This document shows, piece after piece, positions 27,117 through 37,300 of a stretch of DNA of 64,000 nt (position 1 is its first letter; each line of letters starts with the position of its first letter). The stretch is from Planococcus soli (GTDB lineage Bacteria > Bacillota > Bacilli > Bacillales_A > Planococcaceae), in assembly GCF_016881065.1 (NCBI RefSeq), contig NZ_WXYN01000051.1, positions 372,001 to 436,000 of the forward strand. Reading direction: 5' to 3'. The notes below the pieces were generated by a model. The model searched no databases and was not told the DNA's origin. It saw only the letters and a list, made by a program, of their open reading frames with translations. The position numbers were made by a program, and so were the translations under genes.

Positions 27117-27735
27117 TCGGTTGGAGCAAGGCGTCGTATACGGGTAATAAAGCTTCGAAGGTTTCTTCAGTGAACTGAAGAAACTGTTCCTTGTTTAAAG
27201 ATGCAGCCTGCTCTCTTGTCAAATGGCGGCCGATCACAAATTCGCCTTTTTTTACGTCGCGCAGGCGATTCAACAATTTTCCTATGCCTTCCTTACCTAA
27301 TTCGATCAAGGAATCGGCTTGCGGTTTCATATGGTCACCGGAAGCAACAAAGTCTTCTGACAGGTTATTCAGTACTTCCGAACGAAGCAGGTTTTCAGCC
27401 ATCGCTGTTTTATTCGGTGCTTCGTAAATCACGGCGAGGATGACGAATACATGGCTTTCCCACATGCCAATCTGAAAATGGGGCACCGCTTTATATCCTC
27501 TTTTGTATGGGGCAAAAGCTACCCAGCTGTCGTTTGGTGGATTGACGGTTCTTCGCATATGCTTGGCAACATGCGGAAAAAACTCATCTCCGGTTTTTCC
27601 GGAAAAGTATGATGACACTTCAGTGCCAAGCTCTTCGAATTTTGGGCGTACATTTTCTTTCAATGCATTCATGCGGGCATCTAGACCAGGAGTGTTAAAA
27701 ACTTCAAAATCTTGCTCATTCCAGTAAGGCTTCAA
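27094..27735 (-). CDS. yktB: UPF0637 (DUF1054) family protein YktB
   Basis: 213 residues, beginning MKPYWNEQDFEVF and containing KHMRRTVNPPNDSWVAF and the aromatic-rich HFQIGMWESHVF, which identify YktB. Soluble. Function not established. It has a good ribosome site (AAGGAGG) and converges on yktA. Confidence 0.87.
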   Translation of the reverse strand: MKPYWNEQDFEVFNTPGLDARMNALKENVRPKFEELGTEVSSYFSGKTGDEFFPHVAKHMRRTVNPPNDSWVAFAPYKRGYKAVPHFQIGMWESHVFVILAVIYEAPNKTAMAENLLRSEVLNNLSEDFVASGDHMKPQADSLIELGKEGIGKLLNRLRDVKKGEFVIGRHLTREQAASLNKEQFLQFTEETFEALLPVYDALLQPIKEPVSR

Positions 27736-27906
27736 ATAAATTTCCTCCTTATAATTAGGTAATCAGGTTTCATTTTAACGAAGTTTGGGAAAAAAGAATA
27801 TAAATACGATTCTGCCAATGGATTTAAGTCGCGTAAAGTGGTATTATAATAATTGTAACAAGATTAGTCAGAATTTTCGGAGTATGATGAGAAAGGGGTG
27901 CTCATT

Positions 27907-28101
27907 ATGAAACAGATGATTCAGATAATCCGCAAAGCGGATGTAGAGAAGGAATATGTACATGTGCTGAAACTGGAACTAGATTACGAGCTTGCGTCAT
28001 TATTCGATGCAATGCAGCAGAAAGATGATAATCAAATTTCAAAAAGCAAGCTGCGTCTCCAAGAGATTCACGTAGAACTGGAGGCCCTCCATGCGCTCTA
28101 A
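27907..28101 (+). CDS. Small uncharacterised protein (possible YkzI counterpart)
   Basis: 64 residues from ATG 27907 with GAAAGGGG 8 bases before. Mostly helical and amphipathic (KEYVHVLKLELDYELASLF ... KLRLQEIHVELEALHAL), suggesting a helical hairpin. In B. subtilis a small gene, ykzI, lies between yktB and suhB, so position makes it the likely equivalent, but I cannot confirm sequence similarity. It has its own terminator. Confidence 0.6.
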   Translation: MKQMIQIIRKADVEKEYVHVLKLELDYELASLFDAMQQKDDNQISKSKLRLQEIHVELEALHAL

Positions 28102-28115
28102 TCCATCTATACATT

Positions 28116-28153
28116 AAAGGCATCTGCTGAAGTAAGACAGCAGATGCCTTTTT
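28116..28153 (+). terminator. Terminator after the small helical gene
   Basis: A 14-bp perfect stem (28116-28129 with 28138-28151) with an 8-base loop, ending in TTTTT. Confidence 0.85.
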
Positions 28154-28187
28154 CGTTATACTGATATAAATGAGGAGGAATGCATAC

Positions 28188-28979
28188 ATGGACTTGCATG
28201 CTATGGACAAGTACATAAAGTCGCTCATAAAAGAGGCGGGTCACCGAATCCGCAATTCATTTTTGACCGACATCACCATTGAGTCGAAATCAAATGCCAA
28301 TGATTTGGTGACGAATATCGACAAGGAAATCGAACAATTCTTCATTGGGCGTATCCGCAGGGATTTTCCGGGTCACCGAATTTTCGGAGAAGAAGGTTTT
28401 GGAGACGACATCCAGGATTCAGAAGGGGTTATTTGGCTGCTGGATCCGATTGATGGCACCATGAATTTTGTCCATCAAAAACGAAATTTCGCCATTTCAT
28501 TGGGCATTTATGAAGACGGGGTCGGTAAACTCGGCTATATCTACGACGTTGTCAACGATGATTTATACCACGGCGTGAAAGGCGGCGGGGCTTATTACAA
28601 CGATGAACAGCTGAAACCATTAATGGAAACAGTAATCACCGAATCGATTGTAGCCATGAATGCTACCTGGGCGGTGCCAAACCGCCGCATAGATCACGAA
28701 GCTGCCATTCAATTGATTCGCGACGTTCGCGGAATGCGTTCTTATGGCTCTGCTGCCCTCGAACTGGCCTATTTAGCAAGCGGACGCGTGGATGCTTATA
28801 TTTCCATGAGGCTATCTCCGTGGGATATTGCGGGCGGCATGGTCATTGCGCAGGAAGTAGGGGCAGTCACAACGAATTTTAAAGGCGAATCTGCGAACTT
28901 ATTAAAACAAGATACATTTATCGCAGCCAATCCGGCTATACATCAGGAGCTATTAAATAAATATATTCGGCTCAAGTAA
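28188..28979 (+). CDS. suhB: Inositol monophosphatase family protein SuhB
   Basis: 263 residues from ATG 28188 with GAGGAGG 9 bases upstream; the ATG at 28170 precedes that site. The metal-binding motifs are seen: FGEEGFGDD (near residue 65), WLLDPIDGTMNF (near residue 84) and SPWDIAGG near residue 205. It hydrolyses inositol or related phosphates (Mg-dependent). It is the YktC position of B. subtilis. Confidence 0.9.
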   Translation: MDLHAMDKYIKSLIKEAGHRIRNSFLTDITIESKSNANDLVTNIDKEIEQFFIGRIRRDFPGHRIFGEEGFGDDIQDSEGVIWLLDPIDGTMNFVHQKRNFAISLGIYEDGVGKLGYIYDVVNDDLYHGVKGGGAYYNDEQLKPLMETVITESIVAMNATWAVPNRRIDHEAAIQLIRDVRGMRSYGSAALELAYLASGRVDAYISMRLSPWDIAGGMVIAQEVGAVTTNFKGESANLLKQDTFIAANPAIHQELLNKYIRLK

Positions 28980-29009
28980 AAAAAGATGCGGAATTCCGCA
29001 TCTTTTTTT
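28978..29009. terminator. Bidirectional terminator, suhB / ylaF-like
   Basis: A 32-bp perfect palindrome (AAAAAAAGATGCGGAA and its complement) between converging genes. Confidence 0.85.
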
Positions 29010-29013
29010 ATAC

Positions 29014-29211
29014 TTATAGTAATCCGGCTTCCCGCATCTCTTTTTTCTTTTTGAAGCCCATGCCCATGATGAGACAAAGCAGCAAGATTGCCGCAAATAT
29101 GCCAATTACACTGCGCAGGCCAATAGCCAAGCCGATTCCGACCATTGCCAGTATTGCTGCCAGGGAATACAATACAAAAATCCATTTCGTGTTTTTAATT
29201 AAGCTTTTCAC
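29014..29211 (-). CDS. Small membrane protein, YlaF-like (DUF5325)
   Basis: 65 residues with two membrane helices (near residues 10-28 and 32-50) and a basic tail KKKKEMREAGLL. In size, topology, tail and location beside typA it resembles B. subtilis YlaF. Function is unknown. Orientation is opposite to typA. Confidence 0.65.
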   Translation of the reverse strand: MKSLIKNTKWIFVLYSLAAILAMVGIGLAIGLRSVIGIFAAILLLCLIMGMGFKKKKEMREAGLL

Positions 29212-29269
29212 TCAATTTTCCTCCCGTAGCTTATTGCCTGAAATAAAATCTTAGGGTTTTACACCTATA

Positions 29270-29286
29270 TGTGCTATACTAGCACA
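29270..29286 (+). promoter_or_regulatory. typA extended -10 promoter inside inverted repeat TGTGC-N7-GCACA
   Basis: TGC-TATACT (29272-29280) is an extended -10 box lying in the centre of perfect TGTGC/GCACA arms. No clear -35 is present. Confidence 0.45.
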
Positions 29287-29322
29287 GTTATAGACATGAA
29301 AAAAGAATATTGGAGTGAAATT

Positions 29323-31170
29323 ATGACTAAATTACGTAACGACCTAAGAAACATTGCAATTATTGCCCACGTTGACCATGGTAAAACAACTCTAGTGGAT
29401 CAGCTTCTACAACAATCCGGAACTTTCCGTTCGAACGAACATGTTGACGAACGCGCGATGGATTCTGGCGATATCGAAAGAGAACGCGGAATTACAATTC
29501 TTGCGAAAAATACTGCAATCCAATACAAAGACGCTAAAATCAACATCCTGGATACTCCTGGACACGCAGATTTCGGTGGAGAAGTTGAACGTATCATGAA
29601 AATGGTTGATGGTGTTCTATTAGTAGTAGACGCTTATGAAGGCTGTATGCCACAAACGCGCTTCGTACTGAAAAAAGCATTGGAACAAAACCTGAAGCCA
29701 ATCGTTGTTGTAAACAAAATTGACCGTGACTTTGCACGTCCTGAAGAAGTGGTTGACGAAGTCATCGAATTGTTCATTGAACTTGAAGCGAATGACGATC
29801 AATTGGAATTCCCGGTTATTTTTGCATCAGGTATGAACGGCACAGCAAGTCTTTCTTCAGATCCTGCTGATCAGGAAGAAAACATGCAGGTCATTTATGA
29901 TGCGATCCTGGAACACGTCCCAGCGCCAATCGATAACAGAGATGAGCCACTTCAGTTCCAGGTTGCTCTTCTTGATTACAGTGATTATGTTGGACGTATC
30001 GGAATCGGCCGCGTATTCCGCGGGACGATCGAAGTTGGACAATCTGTTTCTTTGATGAAACTTGATGGTTCATTCAAAAACTTCCGTGTTACGAAAATGC
30101 ATGGTTTCATGGGCCTTAAAAGGGTGGAAATCGAAAAAGCGGAAGCTGGCGACTTGATTGCCATTTCGGGTATGGAAGACATCAACGTAGGGGAAACTGT
30201 TTGTCCACAGGATCATCAGGAAGCATTGCCGATCCTGCGCATCGATGAACCTACATTACAAATGACTTTCCTAGTAAACAATAGCCCATTTGCAGGTAAA
30301 GAAGGTAAATGGATCACTTCTAGAAAAATCCAGGAACGTTTGGACGCTCAGTTGCAGACTGATGTATCCTTGCGTGTAGAACCTACAGATTCACCTGACG
30401 CTTGGGTTGTATCTGGACGCGGAGAGCTGCATTTGTCGATCCTAATCGAAAACATGCGCCGTGAAGGATTTGAAATTCAAGTTTCAAAACCTGAAGTTAT
30501 CGTACGTATGGTTGACGGAGTTCGCTGCGAACCAGTAGAACGTGTTCAAGTAGATGTGCCTGAAGAGTATACAGGTTCAATCATCGAGTCATTAGGTGAG
30601 CGTAAAGGCGAGATGCTGGATATGGTTAACAACGGCAGCGGACAAGTTCGTTTGGTGTTTAACGTACCCGCACGTGGATTGATCGGCTACACTACTGAAT
30701 TCCTGACGCAAACTCGCGGATACGGAATCATCAACCACACATTCGACAGCTACCAGCCAGTTGCTTCTGGCCGTGTGGGCGGACGTCGCCAAGGTGTATT
30801 GGTATCTATGGAGCGCGGTAAAGTTTCGACTTACGGCTTGATGGGCATTGAGGACCGTGGTACTGCATTTGTTGAAGTCGGTGCTGAAATCTACGAAGGC
30901 ATGATCGTCGGAGAACATAACCGTGACAGCGATTTGACAGTGAATATTGTAAAAATCAAAGCTGCAACAAACATTCGTTCAGCTAACAAAGACCAGACAA
31001 CTACGATGAAAAAAGCACGTTTGATGAGTCTTGAAGAAGCGCTTGAATACTTGAACGATGATGAGTATTGCGAAATTACACCACAAACAATTCGTTTGCG
31101 CAAAAAAATTCTTGATAAAAACGAACGTGAACGTATGGCTAAGAAAAAGAAAGTTGCCATCGAAGAATAA
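29323..31170 (+). CDS. typA: Translational GTPase TypA/BipA
   Basis: 615 residues from ATG 29323 (GGAGTG upstream). GTPase motifs: AHVDHGKTT (G1, residues 13-21), a switch region with [14 protein letters not shown] (G3) and NKID (G4). Domain II, EF-G-like domains III and V, and the C-terminal domain follow, with the usual basic end [13 protein letters not shown]. It binds ribosomes and aids 50S assembly and adaptation, especially in the cold. The next gene starts 24 bp later. Confidence 0.96.
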   Translation: MTKLRNDLRNIAIIAHVDHGKTTLVDQLLQQSGTFRSNEHVDERAMDSGDIERERGITILAKNTAIQYKDAKINILDTPGHADFGGEVERIMKMVDGVLLVVDAYEGCMPQTRFVLKKALEQNLKPIVVVNKIDRDFARPEEVVDEVIELFIELEANDDQLEFPVIFASGMNGTASLSSDPADQEENMQVIYDAILEHVPAPIDNRDEPLQFQVALLDYSDYVGRIGIGRVFRGTIEVGQSVSLMKLDGSFKNFRVTKMHGFMGLKRVEIEKAEAGDLIAISGMEDINVGETVCPQDHQEALPILRIDEPTLQMTFLVNNSPFAGKEGKWITSRKIQERLDAQLQTDVSLRVEPTDSPDAWVVSGRGELHLSILIENMRREGFEIQVSKPEVIVRMVDGVRCEPVERVQVDVPEEYTGSIIESLGERKGEMLDMVNNGSGQVRLVFNVPARGLIGYTTEFLTQTRGYGIINHTFDSYQPVASGRVGGRRQGVLVSMERGKVSTYGLMGIEDRGTAFVEVGAEIYEGMIVGEHNRDSDLTVNIVKIKAATNIRSANKDQTTTMKKARLMSLEEALEYLNDDEYCEITPQTIRLRKKILDKNERERMAKKKKVAIEE

Positions 31171-31194
31171 GCGAATGGGAAGGATGTATAGCCC

Positions 31195-31524
31195 GTGGAC
31201 GATCAAGCTTTTGTCTATGACCATATGTATCCGGTAGCCCGAATTCTATATCAGAATCTGCCGAGCTATGAAATGGCGGGATACGCATTGTTTGCGGTAA
31301 TTTTCCTGCTTTCGGCATTCGTCTATAAATTGGGGTTTGCTAAAAAGTTATCAATTGGAAAAAATGCAATGATTGGCCTGTTTCTGGCAGTCGGCGGTCT
31401 GGGGCTTACGTTTCTTGCCTTTTTCCTGCCGATTGTGGAAGGGCTCGTTATTGCAGCGCTCATACTGATTCTTTATAAAATCCGTCTATGGCGCGAAAAA
31501 CGCGAAAACGCTGTATCTCATTGA
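31195..31524 (+). CDS. ylaH: YlaH-family membrane protein
   Basis: 109 residues from GTG with GGGAAGG about 10 bases before. Three hydrophobic helices (near residues 25-43, 54-72 and 77-95) and a basic tail. Size, location after typA and the sequence YEMAGYALFAVIFLLSAFVY match YlaH. No known function. A terminator overlaps its stop. Confidence 0.8.
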   Translation: MDDQAFVYDHMYPVARILYQNLPSYEMAGYALFAVIFLLSAFVYKLGFAKKLSIGKNAMIGLFLAVGGLGLTFLAFFLPIVEGLVIAALILILYKIRLWREKRENAVSH

Positions 31525-31538
31525 GATACAGCGTTTTT
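31505..31538. terminator. Bidirectional terminator, ylaH / membrane protein
   Basis: A perfect 16-bp stem centred on CTCATTGAG, with A-rich left and T-rich right flanks. It covers the final codons of both converging genes. Confidence 0.85.
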
Positions 31539-31967
31539 GCGTTCAAAAGTTTTATATAAGATTGGCAATAACAGAGCGTAAGTGAGATGAGCAAAAATCC
31601 AATACAAAAATGCGCTCCAATCTGTAGCAGCTGGCACCTCTGCTTCGACAGCAAGCCAGGACAACACAAAGTAGAGGAAAGGAAAAGGTACGGACATCAG
31701 TAAAGAGATGAGCACCAATTGGCCAAACGAATAGTTTCGTCGCTTAGCGATATAAACAAATACTACCCCAATAATCAGCGCAATTATCATATGGAAAATA
31801 AATTCTGTAATCTCGGACCATTGCACACTGCCGATCACTGGAACAAAATCAACGTTCAACAAAAGGGTATATACTTGTTCGCCAGTGACAGATTGGATCC
31901 ATTTTAGTAATAGCCCTAAAATCAACCCGCTCCAAAACCCAATCCAGAGGCCTTTTAAGAGCTTCAT
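31518..31967 (-). CDS. Uncharacterised four-helix membrane protein
   Basis: 149 residues with four membrane helices (near 5-22, 50-72, 85-105 and 120-138). It faintly resembles the YagU/DUF1440 type, but I cannot confirm this. Its last base of stop reads into ylaH by 7 bp (convergent overlap). Its ATG is one base beyond the ylaI stop, so it is downstream of ylaI in one transcript (32689 to 31518). Confidence 0.6.
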   Translation of the reverse strand: MKLLKGLWIGFWSGLILGLLLKWIQSVTGEQVYTLLLNVDFVPVIGSVQWSEITEFIFHMIIALIIGVVFVYIAKRRNYSFGQLVLISLLMSVPFPFLYFVLSWLAVEAEVPAATDWSAFLYWIFAHLTYALLLPILYKTFERKNAVSQ

Positions 31968-32170
31968 TAGAAGTCATCCTCAATGCTGCGGGAGCTGCGG
32001 TAAAAACGGAACGAACCAGTTGCTAAGCGCTCTTTGGTTCTCTGGGTGATCCGGTCATGGCATACTTCACACATGTGGGTGTGGATAGGTCTGTTGCGCA
32101 GGCGCTTTGCCTGGAGTGTATCATCTACCAACTCTTCAATTTTATCGCAGATTACGCATTGTACGCGCAT
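31967..32170 (-). CDS. ylaI: YlaI-family zinc-ribbon-like protein
   Basis: 67 residues with paired cysteines CVIC (4-7) and CEVC (34-37) about 26 residues apart, the metal-binding pattern of YlaI. The rest is basic (ITQRTKERL). Its sequence matches B. subtilis YlaI closely. It overlaps the next gene by one base. Function unknown. Confidence 0.83.
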   Translation of the reverse strand: MRVQCVICDKIEELVDDTLQAKRLRNRPIHTHMCEVCHDRITQRTKERLATGSFRFYRSSRSIEDDF

Positions 32171-32182
32171 GCTGAATCACTC

Positions 32183-32689
32183 CTATTCGACTCGGATGGC
32201 TTGGATATCGGTAATGGGATTTTCCTGATTGGAACCATCCGGAAGAAGGACATGGACAGGTCCATCTTCCTTCAATGGTTTGCCGTGATCGCTGAATTTA
32301 AAAATCAATTGTTCGGCATGTTCAATCGGAAAATCGAAATCCCCATGCAATGTTTCAAAAACGACACGTTTTGCATGCTCATATGGTTCTGCATTCAAAA
32401 GAAAAGGTTTAAACAGGATGCCGAAAGTTCCAGTCAGCATTTCTTTTTTTTCTTTGCTCTTGTAGGTTTTTTCAGAATTCAGAGTCGGCGGAACAGTGCT
32501 GCCTTCCATGATTTCACGGGACCAGTGTTCGCCCATCCCGCGTTTGTATGCTTCAAGCTCATCTTTTTCAATCCGCTCTTCCTGGAAATATGTCTCCAGA
32601 TTTAATTTGCGGTCGTCAAAAATCCATACGGTCGGATCCAATATCAGCTTAAATTTCACTTCACCTTTAAAAGGCACGATAAATTCCAT
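32183..32689 (-). CDS. Uncharacterised conserved protein (sometimes labelled PPIase)
   Basis: 168 residues from ATG 32689 with GGAGGG 7 bases upstream; the ATG at 32704 precedes that site. Begins MEFIVPFKGEVKFKLILDP and has an N-terminal beta-rich part, a helical middle and a C-terminal beta-rich part. No signal or membrane segment. I recall related Planococcaceae proteins labelled peptidyl-prolyl isomerases, but I see no PPIase motif, so function is left open. First gene of a transcript with ylaI and the membrane protein. Confidence 0.6.
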   Translation of the reverse strand: MEFIVPFKGEVKFKLILDPTVWIFDDRKLNLETYFQEERIEKDELEAYKRGMGEHWSREIMEGSTVPPTLNSEKTYKSKEKKEMLTGTFGILFKPFLLNAEPYEHAKRVVFETLHGDFDFPIEHAEQLIFKFSDHGKPLKEDGPVHVLLPDGSNQENPITDIQAIRVE

Positions 32690-32858
32690 GGGTAAACCCT
32701 CCATTTAGATAATCATTCTTTTAACAGTATACCTTTTTGTGTCAAGTTCCTAAAGGGATTCATCTCTATTCATTATAGAGGCTTGCATTTTCCTAGCTTA
32801 AAAGATACACTTTAAACAGGAAAATAGAGAAGAAAACTCATAAAATGGGGGAGTCCTC

Positions 32859-33140
32859 ATGGAACATACAGAAGAACAAACATACCATTTGAAAGCTTTA
32901 GAACTCCTCAAAGCTGATGCAGAAAAAATCGAGCAGTTGATCAAGGTGCAAATGGACCACTTGACATTGCCATCTTGTCCTTTATATGAAGAGGTGCTTG
33001 ACACCCAAATGTTTGGCCTTTCACGTGAAATTGATTTTGCGGTTAAGCTTGGGCTCATCGAACGCGAGGCTGGGAAAAATTTAATGGATACGCTGGAGAA
33101 GAAACTTTCCATTCTTCACGAAGCGTATACAAATAAATGA
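32859..33140 (+). CDS. ylaN: YlaN family protein (UPF0358)
   Basis: 93 residues, helical. [36 protein letters not shown] is the hallmark of YlaN. The family is reported to bind iron and to modify Fur repressor activity in Bacillus and Staphylococcus (established knowledge for the family). It lies directly before ftsW as in B. subtilis, but a terminator separates them. Confidence 0.9.
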   Translation: MEHTEEQTYHLKALELLKADAEKIEQLIKVQMDHLTLPSCPLYEEVLDTQMFGLSREIDFAVKLGLIEREAGKNLMDTLEKKLSILHEAYTNK

Positions 33141-33144
33141 TCTA

Positions 33145-33176
33145 AAACTCAAACGAATTTTGTTTGAGTTTTTTTA
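33145..33176 (+). terminator. Terminator of ylaN
   Basis: ACTCAAAC pairs with GTTTGAGT around a 7-base loop, followed by eight T. Confidence 0.85.
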
Positions 33177-33213
33177 CTAATCCATAACCTATAAAATTAA
33201 AAGAGGTATAAAA

Positions 33214-34380
33214 ATGAAATCTTACATCAAGAAATACGCAAAGTTCTTCGACTACCCTTTACTCTTCACTTATTTAGCATTAACGATATTCGGTTTGATC
33301 ATGATTTACAGTTCAAGCATGGCCTGGTCGGTCAATTACTATGGCTCCGAGCCGGACCGGTTTTACATACAGCAATTGATCAACTTGGCAATTGCGTTTC
33401 CCGTCTTCGCGATTGCAGCAGTTTTCCCGTACAAACATTTTAAAAAACGATGGATGATGATGACGATTCTGACAGTGGTTTTTGCCGGCTTGATTGCCGT
33501 GCATTTTGTCGGATTTGCAGCTGGAGGCGCAAAAAGTTGGATCAGCTTAGGTTTTGCCAATATTCAACCTTCAGAAGTGGCAAAAGTGGGGATAATCCTT
33601 TATTTAGCCGGCGTATTTTCAAACAAGTACAACAACGGCACCATCAATAAATTAAATGAGTCCATCATTCCTCCGGTCATGATTTTGACTTTAGTACTGT
33701 TTTCAGTATTTCTTGAACCAGATCTTGGCTCGATGCTTATTATTGGAGCGGTGGGCTTATCTGTGATGTCTGCCAGCGGAGTTCGCTTAAAGCCGTTTAT
33801 CCGGCTTGCCGGCGTCTTTGTTGCAGCGGCAATGGTCTTCATTGTGCCACTCATGATTTTTGCTGGAGACAGCATTTTTACGGAAAAACGGCTTGGCCGG
33901 TTGGACGCTTTCTTTAATCCTTTTTCAGATGAGCTGGGTTTTGGGTTTCAAATAGTCAACGGGTACCTGGCAATCGGTTCTGGTGGCTTGAGTGGGTTAG
34001 GACTCGGACAATCCATTCAGAAATTAGGCTATCTGCCTGAACCACATACCGATTTCATCATGTCGGTCATTGCTGAGGAACTTGGTGTATTGGGAGTCGT
34101 CTTTGTTTTAGGCGGTCTCGGATTTATTGTTTTGCGGGGTCTTTGGATTGCCATGACTACACATGATCCATTAGCGAGAATGCTTGCAGCAGGGGTTGCC
34201 AGCATGATCGGAATCCAATCTTTTGTAAATTTAGGCGGTTTGACTGGTATTATTCCACTGACCGGTGTGACGCTTCCATTTATCAGCTATGGCGGAACGT
34301 CCGTAATTTTGTTATCTTTAGCTATGGGAGTATTAATGAATGTTTCCATGTTCAATAAATACGAAAAAACGAAAAAGTAA
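33214..34380 (+). CDS. ftsW: Peptidoglycan glycosyltransferase FtsW
   Basis: 388 residues with about ten membrane helices. SEDS-family features: GGAKSWI near residue 105, PSEVAK, LEPDLGS, HTDFIMSVIAEELG in the large extracellular loop, and the end SYGGTS. It polymerises lipid II at the division septum together with a class B PBP. AAAGAGG lies before the ATG. In B. subtilis ftsW also lies between ylaN and pycA. The next gene begins 15 bp later, suggesting joint transcription. Confidence 0.93.
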   Translation: MKSYIKKYAKFFDYPLLFTYLALTIFGLIMIYSSSMAWSVNYYGSEPDRFYIQQLINLAIAFPVFAIAAVFPYKHFKKRWMMMTILTVVFAGLIAVHFVGFAAGGAKSWISLGFANIQPSEVAKVGIILYLAGVFSNKYNNGTINKLNESIIPPVMILTLVLFSVFLEPDLGSMLIIGAVGLSVMSASGVRLKPFIRLAGVFVAAAMVFIVPLMIFAGDSIFTEKRLGRLDAFFNPFSDELGFGFQIVNGYLAIGSGGLSGLGLGQSIQKLGYLPEPHTDFIMSVIAEELGVLGVVFVLGGLGFIVLRGLWIAMTTHDPLARMLAAGVASMIGIQSFVNLGGLTGIIPLTGVTLPFISYGGTSVILLSLAMGVLMNVSMFNKYEKTKK

Positions 34381-34395
34381 AGGGTGTGCTGCGGT

Positions 34396-37300
34396 GTGAA
34401 GGAGATCAACAAAATCTTGGTGGCCAACCGCGGAGAAATCGCTATTCGGGTTTTCCGCGCTTGTACAGAACTGAAAATTCAAACAGTTGCGATTTACTCA
34501 CAGGAAGACAGTGGTTCATACCATCGGTACAAAGCGGACGAATCCTATTTGGTCGGCAAAGGAAAAAAACCGATTGATGCTTATTTGGATATCGAAGACA
34601 TTATCCGCATCGCGAAAGATTCCAAGGTGGATGCAATTCATCCAGGCTACGGATTCTTATCCGAAAACGTCCACTTTGCAAGGCGCTGCGAAGAAGAAGG
34701 CATTGTCTTTATCGGTCCAACTTCTAAGCATTTGGACATGTTCGGCGACAAAGTAAAAGCACGTTCGCAGGCAATTGCGGCAGGAATTCCAGTCATCCCG
34801 GGTACAGATGGGCCTGTCGAGTCATTAGAAGAAGTTGAAGAATTCAGTAAAAAAGCAGGTTTCCCGCTAATGATCAAAGCTTCTCTTGGCGGCGGCGGAC
34901 GAGGAATGCGGATTGTCAGAACAGAGGAAGAATTAGCATCTTCTTATGAGCGTGCCAAGTCTGAGGCAAAAGCGGCTTTTGGTTCCGATGAGATGTATGT
35001 CGAAAAGTTCGTCGATAAGCCAAAGCATATTGAAGTTCAAATTCTTGGTGATTCGGAAGGCAATGTTATTCATTTGTACGAGAGAGATTGTTCAATCCAG
35101 CGCCGTCACCAAAAAGTCGTGGAAATCGCACCTTCTAACTCCATCAGCAACGAATTGCGCAATGAAATCTGTGATGCTGCAGTTAAATTGATGAAAAACA
35201 TTAACTACATAAATGCGGGAACAGTTGAATTTCTAGTTGCCAACGACGAGTTTTACTTTATTGAAGTAAATCCACGCATCCAAGTAGAACATACGATTAC
35301 TGAAATGATTACTGGAATCGATATTGTCCACGCACAGATTCATATTGCCAGAGGGCATATGATTCACAGTGAAGAAATAGGCATCCCTCAGCAGGACAAA
35401 ATTCCATTATTCGGCTATGCGATCCAATCCCGTGTAACAACAGAAGATCCGTTGAATGACTTCATGCCTGATGCCGGGAAATTGATGGTTTACCGTTCGG
35501 GCGGCGGATTCGGTGTACGCCTGGACGCAGGGAACGGCTTCCAGGGAGCAGTCATTTCACCGTATTATGATTCTCTTCTGGTGAAAGTTTCCACATGGGC
35601 AGTTACATTCAAAGAAGCTGCTGCAAAAATGGACCGCAACTTGCAGGAATTCCGGATTCGCGGAATCAAAACCAACATCCCATTCCTGGAAAATGTTGTA
35701 AAGCATAAAAATTTTATTACAGGTGATTTTGATACCAGCTTTATTGATACCACTCCGGAATTGTTTATTTTCCCGGTGCGTCAAGATCGCGGGACAAAAT
35801 TGTTGAGCTATATCGGCAATGTGACAGTCAACGGATTCCCGGGAATCGAAAAGAAAAAGAAACCGATTTTTGGAGCTCCGCGCAAACCGGAAGTGGATTT
35901 ATTGGCTCCGGCGCAAAACGGTACAAAGCAAATATTCGATCAGCTGGGTGCTGAAGGATTGACGAAATGGATTCATGAGCAAAAAGATGTTTTGTTGACA
36001 GACACCACATTCCGCGATGCCCATCAATCTCTTTTGGCTACACGCGTCCGTTCGCACGATCTGTATGAGATTGCCAAGGAAACTGCGCATCTTCAAAAAG
36101 ATCTGTTTTCATTGGAAATGTGGGGAGGAGCTACTTTTGACGTATCCTACAGGTTCCTGAAAGAGGATCCTTGGGAACGCCTGATCAAGCTTCGCCAGGA
36201 AATTCCGAATGTACTGTTCCAAATGCTGTTCCGAGGCGCAAATGCCGTCGGGTATAAAAATTACCCGGATAATGTCATTCGCGAATTCGTGCGGAAATCT
36301 GGAGATGCGGGAATCGACGTATTCCGTATCTTTGATAGCTTGAACTGGATCAAAGGAATGGAAGTGGCGATTGATGAAGTCCGCCAATCCGGTAAAATCG
36401 CAGAAGCAGCAATTTGCTATACAGGGGATATTTTAGACCCAAGCCGCGACAAGTACACGGTTCAGTATTACAAAGAAATGGCGAAAGAATTGGAAGCGGC
36501 AGGTGCCCATATTCTTGCTATCAAAGATATGGCGGGTCTGCTGAAACCGGAAGCGGCATATCGTTTAGTATCCGAATTAAAGGATACGGTTTCGTTGCCG
36601 ATCCACCTCCATACACATGATACGAGTGGCAATGGCATTTATCTGTATTCGAAGGCGATCGAAGCGGGTGTTGACATCGTAGATACAGCTCTTGGCTCCA
36701 TGGCCGGCTTAACATCCCAGCCGAGCGCCAATTCCCTTTATTACGCAACGAGCGGAAGCGGGCGTGAAGTTAGAGCTGATGTTGATGGACTTGAAAAATT
36801 GTCCCATTACTGGGAAGATGTCCGCAAATACTATGGCGACTTCGAAAGCGGGATGAACAGTCCGCATTCAGAGGTTTATGTACATGAAATGCCAGGCGGC
36901 CAATACAGCAATCTTCAGCAGCAGGCAAAAGCGGTAGGACTGGGCATGCGCTGGGAAGAAGTTAAGGCTATGTACTCACGCGTCAACCTGTTGTTCGGCG
37001 ATGTCGTAAAAGTGACGCCATCTTCTAAAGTAGTAGGCGATATGGCGCTGTTCATGGTACAAAATGAACTGGATGAAGAAACGGTTATCTCCCGAGGGAA
37101 AACTATCGACTTCCCGGAATCGGTCATTGAATTCTTTGAAGGCTATATCGGCCAGCCTCATGGCGGGTTCCCGAAAGAACTGCAGAAAGTCATATTGAAA
37201 GAGCGCGAACCAATTACGGTGCGCCCTGGCGAACTTTTGGAACCTGCAGATTTCGACGAAATCAAAAAGGCTTTGTATGACAAATTAGAGCGTCCTGTGA

